Assembly: GCF_004366735.1 (NCBI RefSeq)
Contig: NZ_SOQX01000001.1
Location: forward strand, 310,001-374,000
Source: Thiohalophilus thiocyanatoxydans
GTDB taxonomy: Bacteria; Pseudomonadota; Gammaproteobacteria; UBA6429; Thiohalophilaceae
Length of the DNA stretch: 64,000 nucleotides
Reading direction: 5' to 3'
The notes under the pieces: model-generated
Databases searched by the model: none
What the model saw: the letters and a program-made list of their open reading frames with translations, nothing else
What the model was told of the DNA's origin: nothing
Part shown: one piece after another, positions 38,681 through 54,169 of the stretch
Layout of the letters: each line of letters starts with the position of its first letter
How positions within the stretch are numbered: the stretch's first letter is position 1
Translations under genes and position numbers: made by a program

Positions 38681-39832
38681 ATGTTAAGTCTTGCGCCCTA
38701 TGCCGCGAACGAAAAGAACAGTCTGGGGCGACGTATCCCCGAAGAAGTGCCCAGTTATCGCAGTGAGTTTCAGCGGGATCGGGATCGCATTGTTCACTCC
38801 GCCGCGTTTCGCCGTCTGGAATACAAGACCCAGGTGTTCGTCAATCACGAAGGGGACATGTTCCGTACCCGCCTGACTCACTCCATCGAAGTGGCGCAGA
38901 TCAGCCGTTCCATCGCCCGGATTCTCAATATCAATGAAGACCTGAGCGAGACCATTGCCCTGGCGCACGATCTGGGACATACCCCGTTCGGCCATGCCGG
39001 TCAGGATGCCCTGAACGGTTGCATGAAAGAATATGGCGGGTTCGAACATAATCTGCAGTCATTGCGGACGGTGGACAAACTGGAGCAACGTTACGCGGAC
39101 TTTGAGGGATTGAATCTGACGTTCGAGGCGCGCGAGGGGATTCTCAAACATTGCTCGCTCGGGCATGCCCGGGAACTGGGTGAGGTGGGGCGGCGCTTTC
39201 TCGACAAGACCCAGCCCTCGCTGGAGGCCCAGGCAGTGAACCTGGCCGACGAGATTGCCTATAATAACCATGATGTGGACGACGGCCTGCGCTCGGGGCT
39301 GATTACCCTGGCGGAACTGGAAGAGATCGAGCTGTTCAATGATCAATACAGGGAGGTCAAAGCGCGCTATCGGGCGCTGACCGATCGGCGGCTGATTCAC
39401 GAGATTATTCGGCGCATGATCAACCGCCAGATCATCGATCTGGTAGAGACAAGCCAGGCGGCGATCGAAGCGCTGTCGCCAGAGAAGATCGATGATGTCC
39501 GCCGCCATACTCAGAGTCTGATCGGTTTCAGCGATGAGATGCGTGCCGCCAATCTGGCGTTAAAACAGTTTTTACGCAGCCGGCTCTACTCCCATTACCG
39601 GGTGCATCGCATGACCTCGAAAGCGCAACGGATTATCGAGTCGCTGTTCAGTGCGTTTTTTCAGGATCCCAAACTGTTGCAACCCAAACATCAGCAGCAG
39701 GTCTATATGATGGAAGAAAAAGAGGGTGCCAATGGCCGCGCCCGCGCCGTTGCCGATTACATTGCCGGCATGACGGATCGTTATGCGATTGCCGAATACG
39801 GGCGTATTTTCGATCCGGCTGAACTAACCTGA
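38681..39832 (+). CDS. dgt: dGTPase-like HD-domain triphosphohydrolase
   Basis: 383 residues. The HD domain is intact: [19 protein letters not shown] (first His), [20 protein letters not shown] (HD pair) and a later Asp in [19 protein letters not shown]. The [20 protein letters not shown] start marks the short type-2 dGTPase group. It hydrolyses dNTP to nucleoside and triphosphate. It lies 16 bases after aroB. Confidence 0.92.
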   Translation: MLSLAPYAANEKNSLGRRIPEEVPSYRSEFQRDRDRIVHSAAFRRLEYKTQVFVNHEGDMFRTRLTHSIEVAQISRSIARILNINEDLSETIALAHDLGHTPFGHAGQDALNGCMKEYGGFEHNLQSLRTVDKLEQRYADFEGLNLTFEAREGILKHCSLGHARELGEVGRRFLDKTQPSLEAQAVNLADEIAYNNHDVDDGLRSGLITLAELEEIELFNDQYREVKARYRALTDRRLIHEIIRRMINRQIIDLVETSQAAIEALSPEKIDDVRRHTQSLIGFSDEMRAANLALKQFLRSRLYSHYRVHRMTSKAQRIIESLFSAFFQDPKLLQPKHQQQVYMMEEKEGANGRARAVADYIAGMTDRYAIAEYGRIFDPAELT

Positions 39833-39859
39833 ACCGTATAATTGTGAGCTTGCCTGTTC

Positions 39860-40117
39860 ATGCGCATCTATATGCAAATACCGGCCATGGAAGACAAGCC
39901 GCCGCGCTTCTATCAGCTCATGCTGCAAAAGGATCTGGTCGACGGCTGGAATCTGATTCGCAACTGGGGCGAGACCGGCAGCCGCGGGCGGGTCAAGCAG
40001 GATCATTACAGTGATCTGGAACAGGCCCAAACAGCCCTGCTCAGGGTACGGGACATGCAGCTTGAGCGTGGCTACAAGGTAATGTTCATGCAGGGACAGG
40101 AACTGCCGCATGAGTAA
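39860..40117 (+). CDS. WGR-domain protein
   Basis: 85 residues that are essentially one WGR domain: FYQLMLQKDLVDGWNLIRNW followed by GETGSRGRVKQDHY with the conserved G-x-GR core, and a helix AQTALLRVRDMQLERGYKV. WGR domains bind nucleic acids in larger proteins; stand-alone forms are uncharacterised. It overlaps the damX-like gene by eight bases, so the two are translated together. Confidence 0.8.
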   Translation: MRIYMQIPAMEDKPPRFYQLMLQKDLVDGWNLIRNWGETGSRGRVKQDHYSDLEQAQTALLRVRDMQLERGYKVMFMQGQELPHE

Positions 40118-42206
40118 CGACGATGATATCCCGACATTGGGCCACGAGCCCGAGTATCTGGCGGACTACGGTCTGCAGAGAGCCCCTTTTCCCGTCGAGT
40201 ACGATGATCGTTTTGTCTATCTGGATGAGGCACGTCGGCAATTGCTCGACGACTTGCAGCAGCTGACCCGTTACAGCCGCCTGATGTTGCTCGTCATCGG
40301 TGAACGCGGCAGCGGCAAGAGCTCCCTCAAACAGCACTTTATTCATCAGGCGGATGAGGCTTACCTGATCAGTGATGTGGCGGCGCATCCGATGATGGAT
40401 GCCGACGAGCTGCTCTCGGATATTGCCCGGGGTTTCGGTCTGAATGACCTGCCCGCCAGCCCGTCGGAATTGCAGGATATGCTCTATCGTTATCTGGCGG
40501 GGATGCAGGGGGATCGGGTACCGGTGTTGCTGGTGGACGACGCCCACGAACTGCCCCGGGAAGCGTTGGAAGCGCTGTTTTACCTTGCTGATGCCGAGGG
40601 CGGAGAGGGGCAACTGTTGCGTTCGGTCCTGTTCTGCGAACCGGCGATTGAGGTGATGCTCGAATCGACTGCCTTCCAGCCGTTCAGGGATCAGGTGACC
40701 CGGCGCGTGCACCTGGCGCCTCTCGATGAGGCGCAGACCGCCGAGTACATTCGCCACCACCTGGCCGTTGCCGGGCTGGATGGCACCAGCCCGTTTACAC
40801 CGCAGGCGATTCGCCGGATTCACCAGAGCTCCGGGGGACTGCCGGCCCGGATCAACGATGCCGCCCACCAGCTGCTTGCCGGGGAGGAGCCCGACGGGGC
40901 GGTCGATCCGGCACCCGAGGGGCCGCCGGGAAGCCGTAAGCCGGCATGGAACCGTCGCTATGTTGCCGCCGCCGTGGGGATGGTGCTCCTCATCGCGATC
41001 GTGTTCGGCTGGCCGACGCGGCAAACCGACCCCACGGCGGAGACGCCAGCGGTCACCGCCCGGGAAGAATCCACCGCGATGCCACCGCAGAAGGTGGTGG
41101 AACTGGGGGTCGGCGGGCTGAGCGGCAGGCCGGCCGGGACGCCAGACAGTGAACAGAATGTCACTGCCGATGAGTTTGAGCCGCCCGTCGAGCCGGTGGA
41201 GGAGCCCGTGGCGTCGCCCCCCGCCCTGGTGATCGAGGCGATCGAGCCCGATCCGGTGCCGGCCGGAGACCAGCGACAGACGTTAAGCCTGCACGGTGAA
41301 GGCTTTGATGAATCCACCCGGATTACCCTCGAATGGGGAAATCAGCGCAAGACACTGGATCCGTCCCGGGTCTCGCTGATCAGCGACAAACAACTCGATT
41401 TGCATCTCAGTGTGGGCACGCGGCCGCAAACCTGGGAGCTGCTTGCGCGGAACCCGCAAAGCGGTGCCCGGGCCCGGGCCCGTTTCACGGTCGAGGCGGC
41501 AGAAGCCGAGGCAGAGACTGAGGCAGAGGCAGAGAAAGACAATGCCCCGGTGGCGGAGCCTGTCGACATGGCCTGGCTGCAACGTCAGCCCGCCGATCAC
41601 TACACCCTGCAACTGCTGGCGGCGCAACAACGTGACAACCTGCAGGCCTTTTTAAAGCGCCATGAACTGGACGGGCAAAGCGTGATTGTCGAAAGTCGCA
41701 AGGACGGGGAGCCGTGGTTCACCGCACTCTTCGGCAGTTATGCCGATCGCGAAGCGGCCCGGGAGGCGGCCGGGAATCTGCCCGATGAGATTGAGGCGCC
41801 GTGGATCCGGCGTTTCGAGGCGGTTCAAAGCCGTGACACGTCGCCGGCCGACGAGCCTGTAGCTGACCCGGCGATCACCGACAGATCGGTACCGAATTCG
41901 ACCACCCTGCGCGAGCATACGGCCTGGTTGTGGGATCAGGATCCGGACGCCTACACCCTGCAGCTGATCGCCGGCGGCAATGAACAGGCGATCCAGCACT
42001 TTATCGAGCAGCATGATCTGCGCGGTGAAGCCGTGTTTTATCAGACCCAACGTGAGGGCGAGCCCTGGTTTGTTGTGGTACTGGGCCGGCATGCCGATCG
42101 TGATGCGGCGCTGGCGGCACGCCAGGGCTTGCCAAAGGCCCTGCGCGAGCAATCGCCGTGGCCGCGCGCCTTCGGCGATATTCATAGCGAACTTGCCGCC
42201 CCCTGA
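40110..42206 (+). CDS. damX: DamX-like AAA/SPOR cell-division protein with two SPOR domains
   Basis: 698 residues. Cytoplasmic AAA ATPase with Walker A in IGERGSGKSSLKQHF and Walker B in VPVLLVDDAHELPREALEAL; membrane helix about 288-305; an acidic-proline linker; an IPT/TIG-like beta domain (LVIEAIEPDPVPAGDQ to ARFTVEAAE); then a first SPOR domain (HYTLQLLAAQQRDN, FTALFGSYADREAA) and a second (AYTLQLIAGGNEQ, FVVVLGRHADRDAA). E. coli DamX has one SPOR and no IPT domain. It probably binds denuded septal peptidoglycan. It sits in the aroKB-damX context, as in enterobacteria. Confidence 0.85.
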   Translation: MSNDDDIPTLGHEPEYLADYGLQRAPFPVEYDDRFVYLDEARRQLLDDLQQLTRYSRLMLLVIGERGSGKSSLKQHFIHQADEAYLISDVAAHPMMDADELLSDIARGFGLNDLPASPSELQDMLYRYLAGMQGDRVPVLLVDDAHELPREALEALFYLADAEGGEGQLLRSVLFCEPAIEVMLESTAFQPFRDQVTRRVHLAPLDEAQTAEYIRHHLAVAGLDGTSPFTPQAIRRIHQSSGGLPARINDAAHQLLAGEEPDGAVDPAPEGPPGSRKPAWNRRYVAAAVGMVLLIAIVFGWPTRQTDPTAETPAVTAREESTAMPPQKVVELGVGGLSGRPAGTPDSEQNVTADEFEPPVEPVEEPVASPPALVIEAIEPDPVPAGDQRQTLSLHGEGFDESTRITLEWGNQRKTLDPSRVSLISDKQLDLHLSVGTRPQTWELLARNPQSGARARARFTVEAAEAEAETEAEAEKDNAPVAEPVDMAWLQRQPADHYTLQLLAAQQRDNLQAFLKRHELDGQSVIVESRKDGEPWFTALFGSYADREAAREAAGNLPDEIEAPWIRRFEAVQSRDTSPADEPVADPAITDRSVPNSTTLREHTAWLWDQDPDAYTLQLIAGGNEQAIQHFIEQHDLRGEAVFYQTQREGEPWFVVVLGRHADRDAALAARQGLPKALREQSPWPRAFGDIHSELAAP

Positions 42207-42290
42207 ATCAGCCGGGGATCGGGATAACCCTGTCGACTCTCCTGTCATTATTCCCTCGAAACGTCAAGTAAAACAGTCCCTTACGGAGCA

Positions 42291-42320
42291 TTGCAGGGGG
42301 CTGTAGCCTGGCTGTATACT
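42291..42320 (+). promoter_or_regulatory. Candidate sigma70 promoter of gltBD
   Basis: TTGCAG (42291-42296), 18-base spacer, TATACT (42315-42320; five of six consensus positions). It precedes the favoured gltB start by about 58 bases and argues against starts further upstream. Confidence 0.5.
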
Positions 42321-42377
42321 TCTGGGCCATTTTGCCCGCGATCTGCGGGTAAAAAGTCGAATCACGGTAAGAATTTA

Positions 42378-48343
<5,966 letters not shown>

Positions 48344-48350
48344 AACATTC

Positions 48351-48500
48351 AACGCAGAGGCGCGAAGATATAATTTTTAATGTTGAATGTTAAATTTTGA
48401 ATTGTGGCGTCTGTATTTAATTCAAAATTCAACATTAAAAACTCAAAATTGCCTTACGTCCTCTGCACCCAAACAACGGGCATAAACGTCTCTGCGGTAA
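48351..48500. repeat. Nested inverted repeat with AT-rich core, copy 3
   Basis: Outer CGCAGAGG and CCTCTGC/CTCTGCGG words enclose an AT-rich inner palindrome (TTTTTAATGTTGAATGTT against AATTCAACATTAAAAA), matching the core of the copy at 13014-13186. The right flank also contains GCACCCAAACAACGGGCATA, found in the opposite orientation near 58700. Confidence 0.8.
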
Positions 48501-48513
48501 AAAAGATAAAAAC

Positions 48514-49581
48514 ATGACTGAATTGAAAAATGATCGTTTGTTGAAAGCCCTGGCGCGGGAGTCGGTGGATGTGACGCCGGTGTGGATGATGCGTCAGGCC
48601 GGGCGGTATCTGCCCGAGTATCGTGCCACGCGCGAGAAGGCGGGTAGCTTTCTGGATCTGTGCAAGAATCCGGAGCTGGCTACCGAAGTTACGATGCAGC
48701 CGCTGGACCGTTTTGATCTGGACGCGGCGATTCTGTTTTCCGATATCCTGACCATTCCCGATGCCATGGATCTGGGTCTCTATTTTGCCGAGGGCGAAGG
48801 CCCCTGTTTCGAGCGGCCGCTGCGCACGGCCGCGGCGATCGAACAACTCCCGGTTCCCGATGTCGCGGACAGCCTGGGTTATGTGATGGACGCGGTGAGT
48901 AGCATCCGGCGGGAACTGGACGGGCGGGTGCCGCTGATCGGCTTCTCCGGCAGTCCCTGGACCCTGGCCACCTATATGGTGGAGGGCGGCACCACCAAGG
49001 AATTCGCCCGGGTCAAAGGTCTGCTTTACGAAAATCCCCGTGCGATGCACCAGTTGCTGGAGAAACTGGCGGTTACCGTGATCGACTACCTCAACGCCCA
49101 GATCGCCGCCGGCGCCCAGGCGGTAATGATTTTCGATACCTGGGGCGGGGTGCTGACCACCCGGGATTACAGTGAATTCTCTCTCGACTATATGCGCCGG
49201 ATCATCGCCGGGCTGACCCGCGAGCACGAGGGTCGCAAGGTGCCGGTAACCATCTTCAGCAAGGGGGGCTGCCAGTGGCTGGAGGATCAGGCCGACATTG
49301 GCGCCGATGCGCTGGGACTGGACTGGACCATCGATATCGGTCTGGCCCGCCAGCGGGTCGGTGAGCGGGTCGCCCTGCAGGGCAACATGGATCCCTGTGT
49401 GCTGTATGCCTCCCCGGAGCGGATCCAGACCGAGGTGGCGACCATCCTGGAAAGCTACGGCGCAGGAGCCGGTCATATCTTTAACCTGGGTCACGGCATC
49501 CATCAGCATGTGGATCCCGATCACGCCAAAGCATTCATCGATGCCGTCCATGAGCTGAGTGTTCCCTATCATCGGACCTGA
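48514..49581 (+). CDS. hemE: Uroporphyrinogen decarboxylase
   Basis: 355 residues. It has the N-terminal signature [20 protein letters not shown], the substrate-binding Asp in [19 protein letters not shown] and LVEGG-type [16 protein letters not shown], and the C-terminal [15 protein letters not shown]. It makes coproporphyrinogen III in haem synthesis. It is separated from gltD by the palindromic repeat. Confidence 0.97.
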   Translation: MTELKNDRLLKALARESVDVTPVWMMRQAGRYLPEYRATREKAGSFLDLCKNPELATEVTMQPLDRFDLDAAILFSDILTIPDAMDLGLYFAEGEGPCFERPLRTAAAIEQLPVPDVADSLGYVMDAVSSIRRELDGRVPLIGFSGSPWTLATYMVEGGTTKEFARVKGLLYENPRAMHQLLEKLAVTVIDYLNAQIAAGAQAVMIFDTWGGVLTTRDYSEFSLDYMRRIIAGLTREHEGRKVPVTIFSKGGCQWLEDQADIGADALGLDWTIDIGLARQRVGERVALQGNMDPCVLYASPERIQTEVATILESYGAGAGHIFNLGHGIHQHVDPDHAKAFIDAVHELSVPYHRT

Positions 49582-49829
49582 ATCCGTTGTCTCACCGGGC
49601 GGTGTGGTGTCGGGTAAATACAAAAACTGCGTTAGCTCAACTAAAGCAGACCGATCGAGGCGGCGACACTAAAGTCCGCATAAAGTCGTGCAGTGCACAA
49701 CAGCGCCGCGACGTTGAAAAAAGCCCCTGTTTTGATACCGGCCCACGGGCGCCGGGTAACAGAGCCAGCCTCAAAGTACGCTCATTTGCGGCGATGGGCG
49801 CCGGGTATAAACTGTGCGACAATCTGTGT

Positions 49830-50654
49830 ATGCAAATCTCCGGCAACACTCGCAAACTGGTCACCCGACTCGATGACTCGGTCGACTATCATCTGCCCAT
49901 CGGTGAACAGACGATCCCGCTCAATCCCCTGATCGGAGAGAATCTGTCGCTGGAATTTCTCGGCGAGATTCATTGCATCGAATGTGGCCGCAAGACCAGC
50001 AAAAGCTTCAACCAGGGATATTGTTATCCCTGCTTCCGTTCCCTGGCCCAGTGTGACAGTTGTATTGTCAAACCCGAGCAATGCCATTATTTCGAAGGGA
50101 CCTGCCGCGAGCCGCAGTGGGGCGAGCAGCATTGCCTGCAGGACCATTATGTCTACCTGGCCAATTCGTCGGGGATCAAGGTCGGCATCACCCGGGGCAG
50201 CCAGATCCCGACGCGCTGGATGGATCAGGGCGCCAGTCAGGCGTTGCCGATCATGCGGGTCAAAAATCGCCTGCTCGCCGGTCTGGTGGAAGTGATCCTC
50301 AAACAGCATGTGGCGGACAAGACAGCCTGGCAACGGATGCTCAAGGGTGAACCCGAAGCGGTCGATCTGGCGGCGCGACGGGATGAACTGTTCGAACAGT
50401 GTGATCAGGAGCTGGCGCAGCTGGCTCAACAGCAGGAAGAGGGCAGTCTGAATCTGTTGACCGATGAGGCCGTGGTGGATATTCACTATCCGGTGCTCGC
50501 TTACCCGCAGAAGGTCACTTCCCTGAATTTCGACAAGACCCCGTTTGTTGAAGGGACACTGCAGGGGATCAAGGGGCAGTATCTGATTCTGAGCAGCGGC
50601 GTCTTGAACCTGCGCAAGTTTTCGGGGTATAAACTGCAGTTGACCTGCCCCTGA
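49830..50654 (+). CDS. DUF2797 family protein
   Basis: About 274 residues. It has an N-terminal MQISGNTRKLVTRLDD, a zinc-type cysteine set (CIECGRKTSKSFNQGYCYPC, CDSCIVKPEQCHY), the loop EQHCLQDHYVYLANSSGIKV and the KVGITRGSQIPTRWMDQGA motif, which is reminiscent of GIY-YIG-like folds, an inference. The ATG at 49830 is chosen because the preceding in-frame sequence is low-quality and arginine-rich. An ATG at 49794 is possible. Function unknown. Confidence 0.8.
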   Translation: MQISGNTRKLVTRLDDSVDYHLPIGEQTIPLNPLIGENLSLEFLGEIHCIECGRKTSKSFNQGYCYPCFRSLAQCDSCIVKPEQCHYFEGTCREPQWGEQHCLQDHYVYLANSSGIKVGITRGSQIPTRWMDQGASQALPIMRVKNRLLAGLVEVILKQHVADKTAWQRMLKGEPEAVDLAARRDELFEQCDQELAQLAQQQEEGSLNLLTDEAVVDIHYPVLAYPQKVTSLNFDKTPFVEGTLQGIKGQYLILSSGVLNLRKFSGYKLQLTCP

Positions 50655-50674
50655 GCGGACTGCAATCGACCATC

Positions 50675-50965
50675 ATGCACATCTGGCGACACTATAACTG
50701 GCATAAACCGGCAAGCGTTGTTCTGCTGCTGGTATTGCTGGGTCAATCCGCCCTGCTGTTGCATGAAATCGGCCACACGAATGCCGTTGCCGATACCGAG
50801 TGTCAGTTATGCCTGCATGCTCAGCCGAACCTCTCTCCCGATGAGTTACCGCTGGCTCCGACGGCTTACCTTGCCCGGATCAGCGTGGTTGATCTGCAGG
50901 TTGAGCAACCGGTTTATTTCTCCCCAATCTACGCCAATTCTTCCCGCGGCCCGCCGCGCGCCTGA
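50675..50965 (+). CDS. Small membrane/periplasmic protein of the zinc cluster, unknown
   Basis: 96 residues. A hydrophobic signal or anchor (about 13-31) leads into LLLHEIGHTNAVADTECQLC, with two His and a C-x2-C pair that could hold metal, then a proline-rich tail. It resembles DUF2946-like small proteins near metal-transport genes. It begins 20 bases after the DUF2797 stop and 147 bases before the outer-membrane gene. Confidence 0.55.
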   Translation: MHIWRHYNWHKPASVVLLLVLLGQSALLLHEIGHTNAVADTECQLCLHAQPNLSPDELPLAPTAYLARISVVDLQVEQPVYFSPIYANSSRGPPRA

Positions 50966-51112
50966 ACTCACTCTATCCTTATTAAACGCGATTCCTGAAC
51001 GGGAATGGCAATGCTTTGATTATCCCGTGTTGGTATGCCGGCCGGTGGCCGAAAATCGTGAGCCATGCGATCACCCATGCGTGATCTGACGGGAATGAGT
51101 CAGGAGATAAAA

Positions 51113-52360
51113 ATGTTCAGAACAACAGTACTGTTATTGAGTCTGGCAGGGCTGAGTGCGATGCCGGGGTTTTTATATGCACAGGGCATGGGGAAAATAG
51201 CCGGCAATGAGTTCAATCCCGCGGTCAGTCTGATCCTGGAGGGGCGCTATACCGATCTGGATAACAGCGAGCTCGAGTTGCCCGGTTTTCAACCCGGTGG
51301 CGAGGCCGGGTTGCCGGAAAAAGGTTTCTCGATGGGCCACAATGAGCTGGTTATATCCGCCAACGTGGATGACAAGTTCTATGGCCAGCTGACGGCACCG
51401 ATACTTTACGAAAACAATGAAACAACGATCGAACTGGAAGAGGCTTTCATGGAAACCCTGGGGCTGGGGCATGGCGCGACGGTCCGGGGCGGCAAGTTTT
51501 ATTCCGGTATCGGCTATCTCAATGCCGTCCACGATCATGCCCATGACTTTGCGGATCGCCCCCTGGTCTACGACGCGCTGGTGGGCGGGCACCTCAACGA
51601 TACCGGCGTACAGCTGCGCTGGGTCGCGCCGACTGCGTGGTACCTGAACCTGGGTGCCGAAGTGACAACCGGCAGCGAGTTTCCCGGTGGCGAGAATGAG
51701 GATAATAACAACGGCATGGCCCTGTTTGCCAAAACCGGCGGCGATATCAGCGTCAGTGCCAGCTGGCAACTGGGTGTCAGTTACTACAGCACCGAATTCG
51801 CCAGCCGCGAGGCGGGCGGGCACGCTCACGGCGGTGAAACCGCGGAGGCAGACAACGAGTTGCTGGATGGCGAGGTGGATATGGCCGGGATCGATTTTGT
51901 CTACAAATGGGCACCCAACGGCAACTCACGGCAGACCAATTTCAAGTTCCAGGCCGAGTATTTCGTCCGCGATGAAGACGGCCATTCGGAATTTACCGAG
52001 GGAAGTGATTCCGCGACAGCTGATTATACGGGTGAGCAGACCGGCTTCTACATGCAGGGGGTTTATCAGTTTATGCCCGCCTGGCGCGTGGGGCTGCGTT
52101 ACGATCGGCTCGAGGCCGACAACACGATTACCAACTTTTCCGGAACGAACATCGATCAGGAGGAGTATCTGGAGGAGTCCGGGCTGGGAAGCGAGGCAAA
52201 GGATCCCGAGCGCTACAGTGTGATGGTTGATTATTCCCCCAGTCATTTTAGTCTTTTGCGGCTGCAGTACAGTGAACTGGACAACGGACGTGAAAAAAAT
52301 GACATGCTGATGCTGCAATACATCATGAGCCTGGGGGCTCACGGTGCTCACAGGTACTGA
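51113..52360 (+). CDS. Outer-membrane beta-barrel protein of the zinc-uptake cluster
   Basis: 415 residues with a signal peptide (about 1-23, ending LYAQG) and alternating strands ending in an aromatic-rich C-terminus typical of porins (LLRLQYSELDNGRE, SLGAHGAHRY). A loop with GGHAHGGETAEADNE is histidine-rich, and others are acidic, suggesting divalent metal. It lacks a TonB plug domain. The ATG at 51113 has AGGAGA. It lies nine bases before the znuA-like gene. Confidence 0.75.
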   Translation: MFRTTVLLLSLAGLSAMPGFLYAQGMGKIAGNEFNPAVSLILEGRYTDLDNSELELPGFQPGGEAGLPEKGFSMGHNELVISANVDDKFYGQLTAPILYENNETTIELEEAFMETLGLGHGATVRGGKFYSGIGYLNAVHDHAHDFADRPLVYDALVGGHLNDTGVQLRWVAPTAWYLNLGAEVTTGSEFPGGENEDNNNGMALFAKTGGDISVSASWQLGVSYYSTEFASREAGGHAHGGETAEADNELLDGEVDMAGIDFVYKWAPNGNSRQTNFKFQAEYFVRDEDGHSEFTEGSDSATADYTGEQTGFYMQGVYQFMPAWRVGLRYDRLEADNTITNFSGTNIDQEEYLEESGLGSEAKDPERYSVMVDYSPSHFSLLRLQYSELDNGREKNDMLMLQYIMSLGAHGAHRY

Positions 52361-52369
52361 AAGGAGAGC

Positions 52370-53293
52370 ATGATGAACAAACGCAACAGGTTGTTGTCTG
52401 TCCCGTTGTTCGCCCTGCTGTCTGTCATGGCCGGCCAGGGCGTGGCTAAGGTTGATATCCTGGCCTGCGAGCCGGAATGGGCGGCGCTGGCAGAGGAACT
52501 TGGCCGGGATCGCGTCAGCGTCGTCTCGGCGACCACGGCGTATCAGGATCCGCATCATATCGAGGCCCGGCCTTCACTGATCGCCCGGGCTAGAAACGCG
52601 GATCTGGTGACCTGTACCGGGGCGGAACTGGAAGTCGGCTGGTTACCGTTGCTGTTGCGCCAGTCCGGCAATACCCGTATCCAGCAGGGTAAGCCCGGTT
52701 ATTTCCTGGCAAGCGAGCAGGTACCGCTGCTGGAGACCCTGGAGAAGGTTGATCGCAGCATGGGCGATATCCATGCGGCGGGGAATCCGCATGTTCATCT
52801 GGATCCCTACCGGTTGCTGGACATTGCCGAGGCGTTAACGCAGCGACTGAAGACGATCGATGAATCGAACAGGCAATATTATCAGGATAACTTCGATCGC
52901 TTCGCTGACCAGTGGCAAGCGGCAATCAAGGAGTGGGAGCGCAAAGCGGAAGAACTGCGGGGTAAAAAAGCGATCGTGCAACACCGTAGCTGGAGTTATC
53001 TGCTCACCTGGCTGGGCATCGACGTGCTGGCCGATCTCGAGCCCAGGCCGGGCCTGCCGCCAACCAGTGGACATCTGGCAAAATTGCTGGAAACGACGGA
53101 AAAGACCCCGCCGGATTTTATCCTGATCGCGTCATATCAAAACGATCGGGGCGCGCAATGGCTCGCCCGGCGCAGTGAGGCGCCGTTGGTAAGCCTGCCA
53201 TATACCGTCGGCGGTAATGAACGGGCACAGGATCTGTTCAGCCTGTATAACAATACCCTCGAGCTGCTGCTGGCGGAGATTGAAGATGATTGA
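52370..53293 (+). CDS. znuA: Metal (zinc/manganese-type) ABC transporter substrate-binding protein
   Basis: 307 residues with a signal peptide (about 1-26, ending GVAK). A ZnuA/PsaA-type fold: first metal ligands in TTAYQDPHHIEARPSLIARA, the DLVTCTGAELEVGWLPLLL segment, His ligands in GNPHVHLDPYRLLDI, and a later Glu/His-rich site. The long His-rich loop of E. coli ZnuA is missing, so exact metal preference is uncertain. It overlaps the permease gene by eight bases. AGGAGAG precedes the start. Confidence 0.85.
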   Translation: MMNKRNRLLSVPLFALLSVMAGQGVAKVDILACEPEWAALAEELGRDRVSVVSATTAYQDPHHIEARPSLIARARNADLVTCTGAELEVGWLPLLLRQSGNTRIQQGKPGYFLASEQVPLLETLEKVDRSMGDIHAAGNPHVHLDPYRLLDIAEALTQRLKTIDESNRQYYQDNFDRFADQWQAAIKEWERKAEELRGKKAIVQHRSWSYLLTWLGIDVLADLEPRPGLPPTSGHLAKLLETTEKTPPDFILIASYQNDRGAQWLARRSEAPLVSLPYTVGGNERAQDLFSLYNNTLELLLAEIEDD

Positions 53294-54062
53294 ATCACTG
53301 ACATTACAGGCCGGGATCATATTACCGGCCTTGCTGGCAGGCGTGTTGATCCTGAGTACTCATGTACCGCTGGGCAGGGAGGTGCTGCAGCGCGGTATCA
53401 TCTTCCTGGATCTTGCTATTGCGCAAATGGCGGCGCTGGGGCTGATTCTGTCGAGTTATCTCGGATTGCAGGCCCACGGCGCTATACTTGACCAGCTGGT
53501 GGCGATGGCTGCCGCGGTTGTCGGTGCAAGCCTGCTGTATCGCGTACGCCATGCCCCGACGCGCATCCAGGAGGCGCTGATCGGGGTTCTGTTCATGCTG
53601 GCGGCGACCGGGAGCATCCTGCTTTTGTCCAAGGATCCCCATGGTGGCGAACGATTACGGGAGATGCTCGTCGGGCAAATTCTCTGGGTGGAATATACCG
53701 ACCTGATTGTCACGGTGCTCATCTATCTTGTGGTATTGGCGTTGTGGTTTGGAATGCGAAAGAAGATCGGCGGTTATGCGTTCTATCCGTTGTTTGCCGT
53801 TACCATCACCCTGTCCACGCAGCTGGTGGGAATTTATCTGGTTTTCGCCAGTCTGATTATCCCGGCACTGGCAAGTCTGCATTCGACCAGGCCGTTAATT
53901 ACCGCTTACAGCATCGGTCTGGCGGGTTATTTTTTCGGGTTGCTGTTTTCCGCCTTGTTTGATTTCCCTTCCGGGGCGATGATCACCTGGTGCCTGGCTG
54001 TTGTTGCAGGCGGGGTCGCCTGGATAAGCCGCGCAAAGGGGATGCATCGCCAGGTTGAGTGA
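53286..54062 (+). CDS. znuB: Metal ABC transporter permease, ZnuB family
   Basis: 258 residues with about eight helices. It shows LSTHVPLGREVLQRGIIFLD, AQMAALGLILSSYLGL and LVFASLIIPALASLHSTRP, typical of ABC-3 metal permeases. It overlaps the substrate-binding gene by eight bases. No ATPase gene lies beside it in this window, so the transporter needs a ZnuC encoded elsewhere. Confidence 0.88.
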   Translation: MIESLTLQAGIILPALLAGVLILSTHVPLGREVLQRGIIFLDLAIAQMAALGLILSSYLGLQAHGAILDQLVAMAAAVVGASLLYRVRHAPTRIQEALIGVLFMLAATGSILLLSKDPHGGERLREMLVGQILWVEYTDLIVTVLIYLVVLALWFGMRKKIGGYAFYPLFAVTITLSTQLVGIYLVFASLIIPALASLHSTRPLITAYSIGLAGYFFGLLFSALFDFPSGAMITWCLAVVAGGVAWISRAKGMHRQVE

Positions 54063-54169
54063 AGGGGCCACAGGAATAAGTCAGTCACGGGCGTCGAGCG
54101 GGACAGGGGAGTTATCCGACGGGTATTGCAGTCAATAGAACACGGTTTGCCACGACAGGCAAGCGGGGT

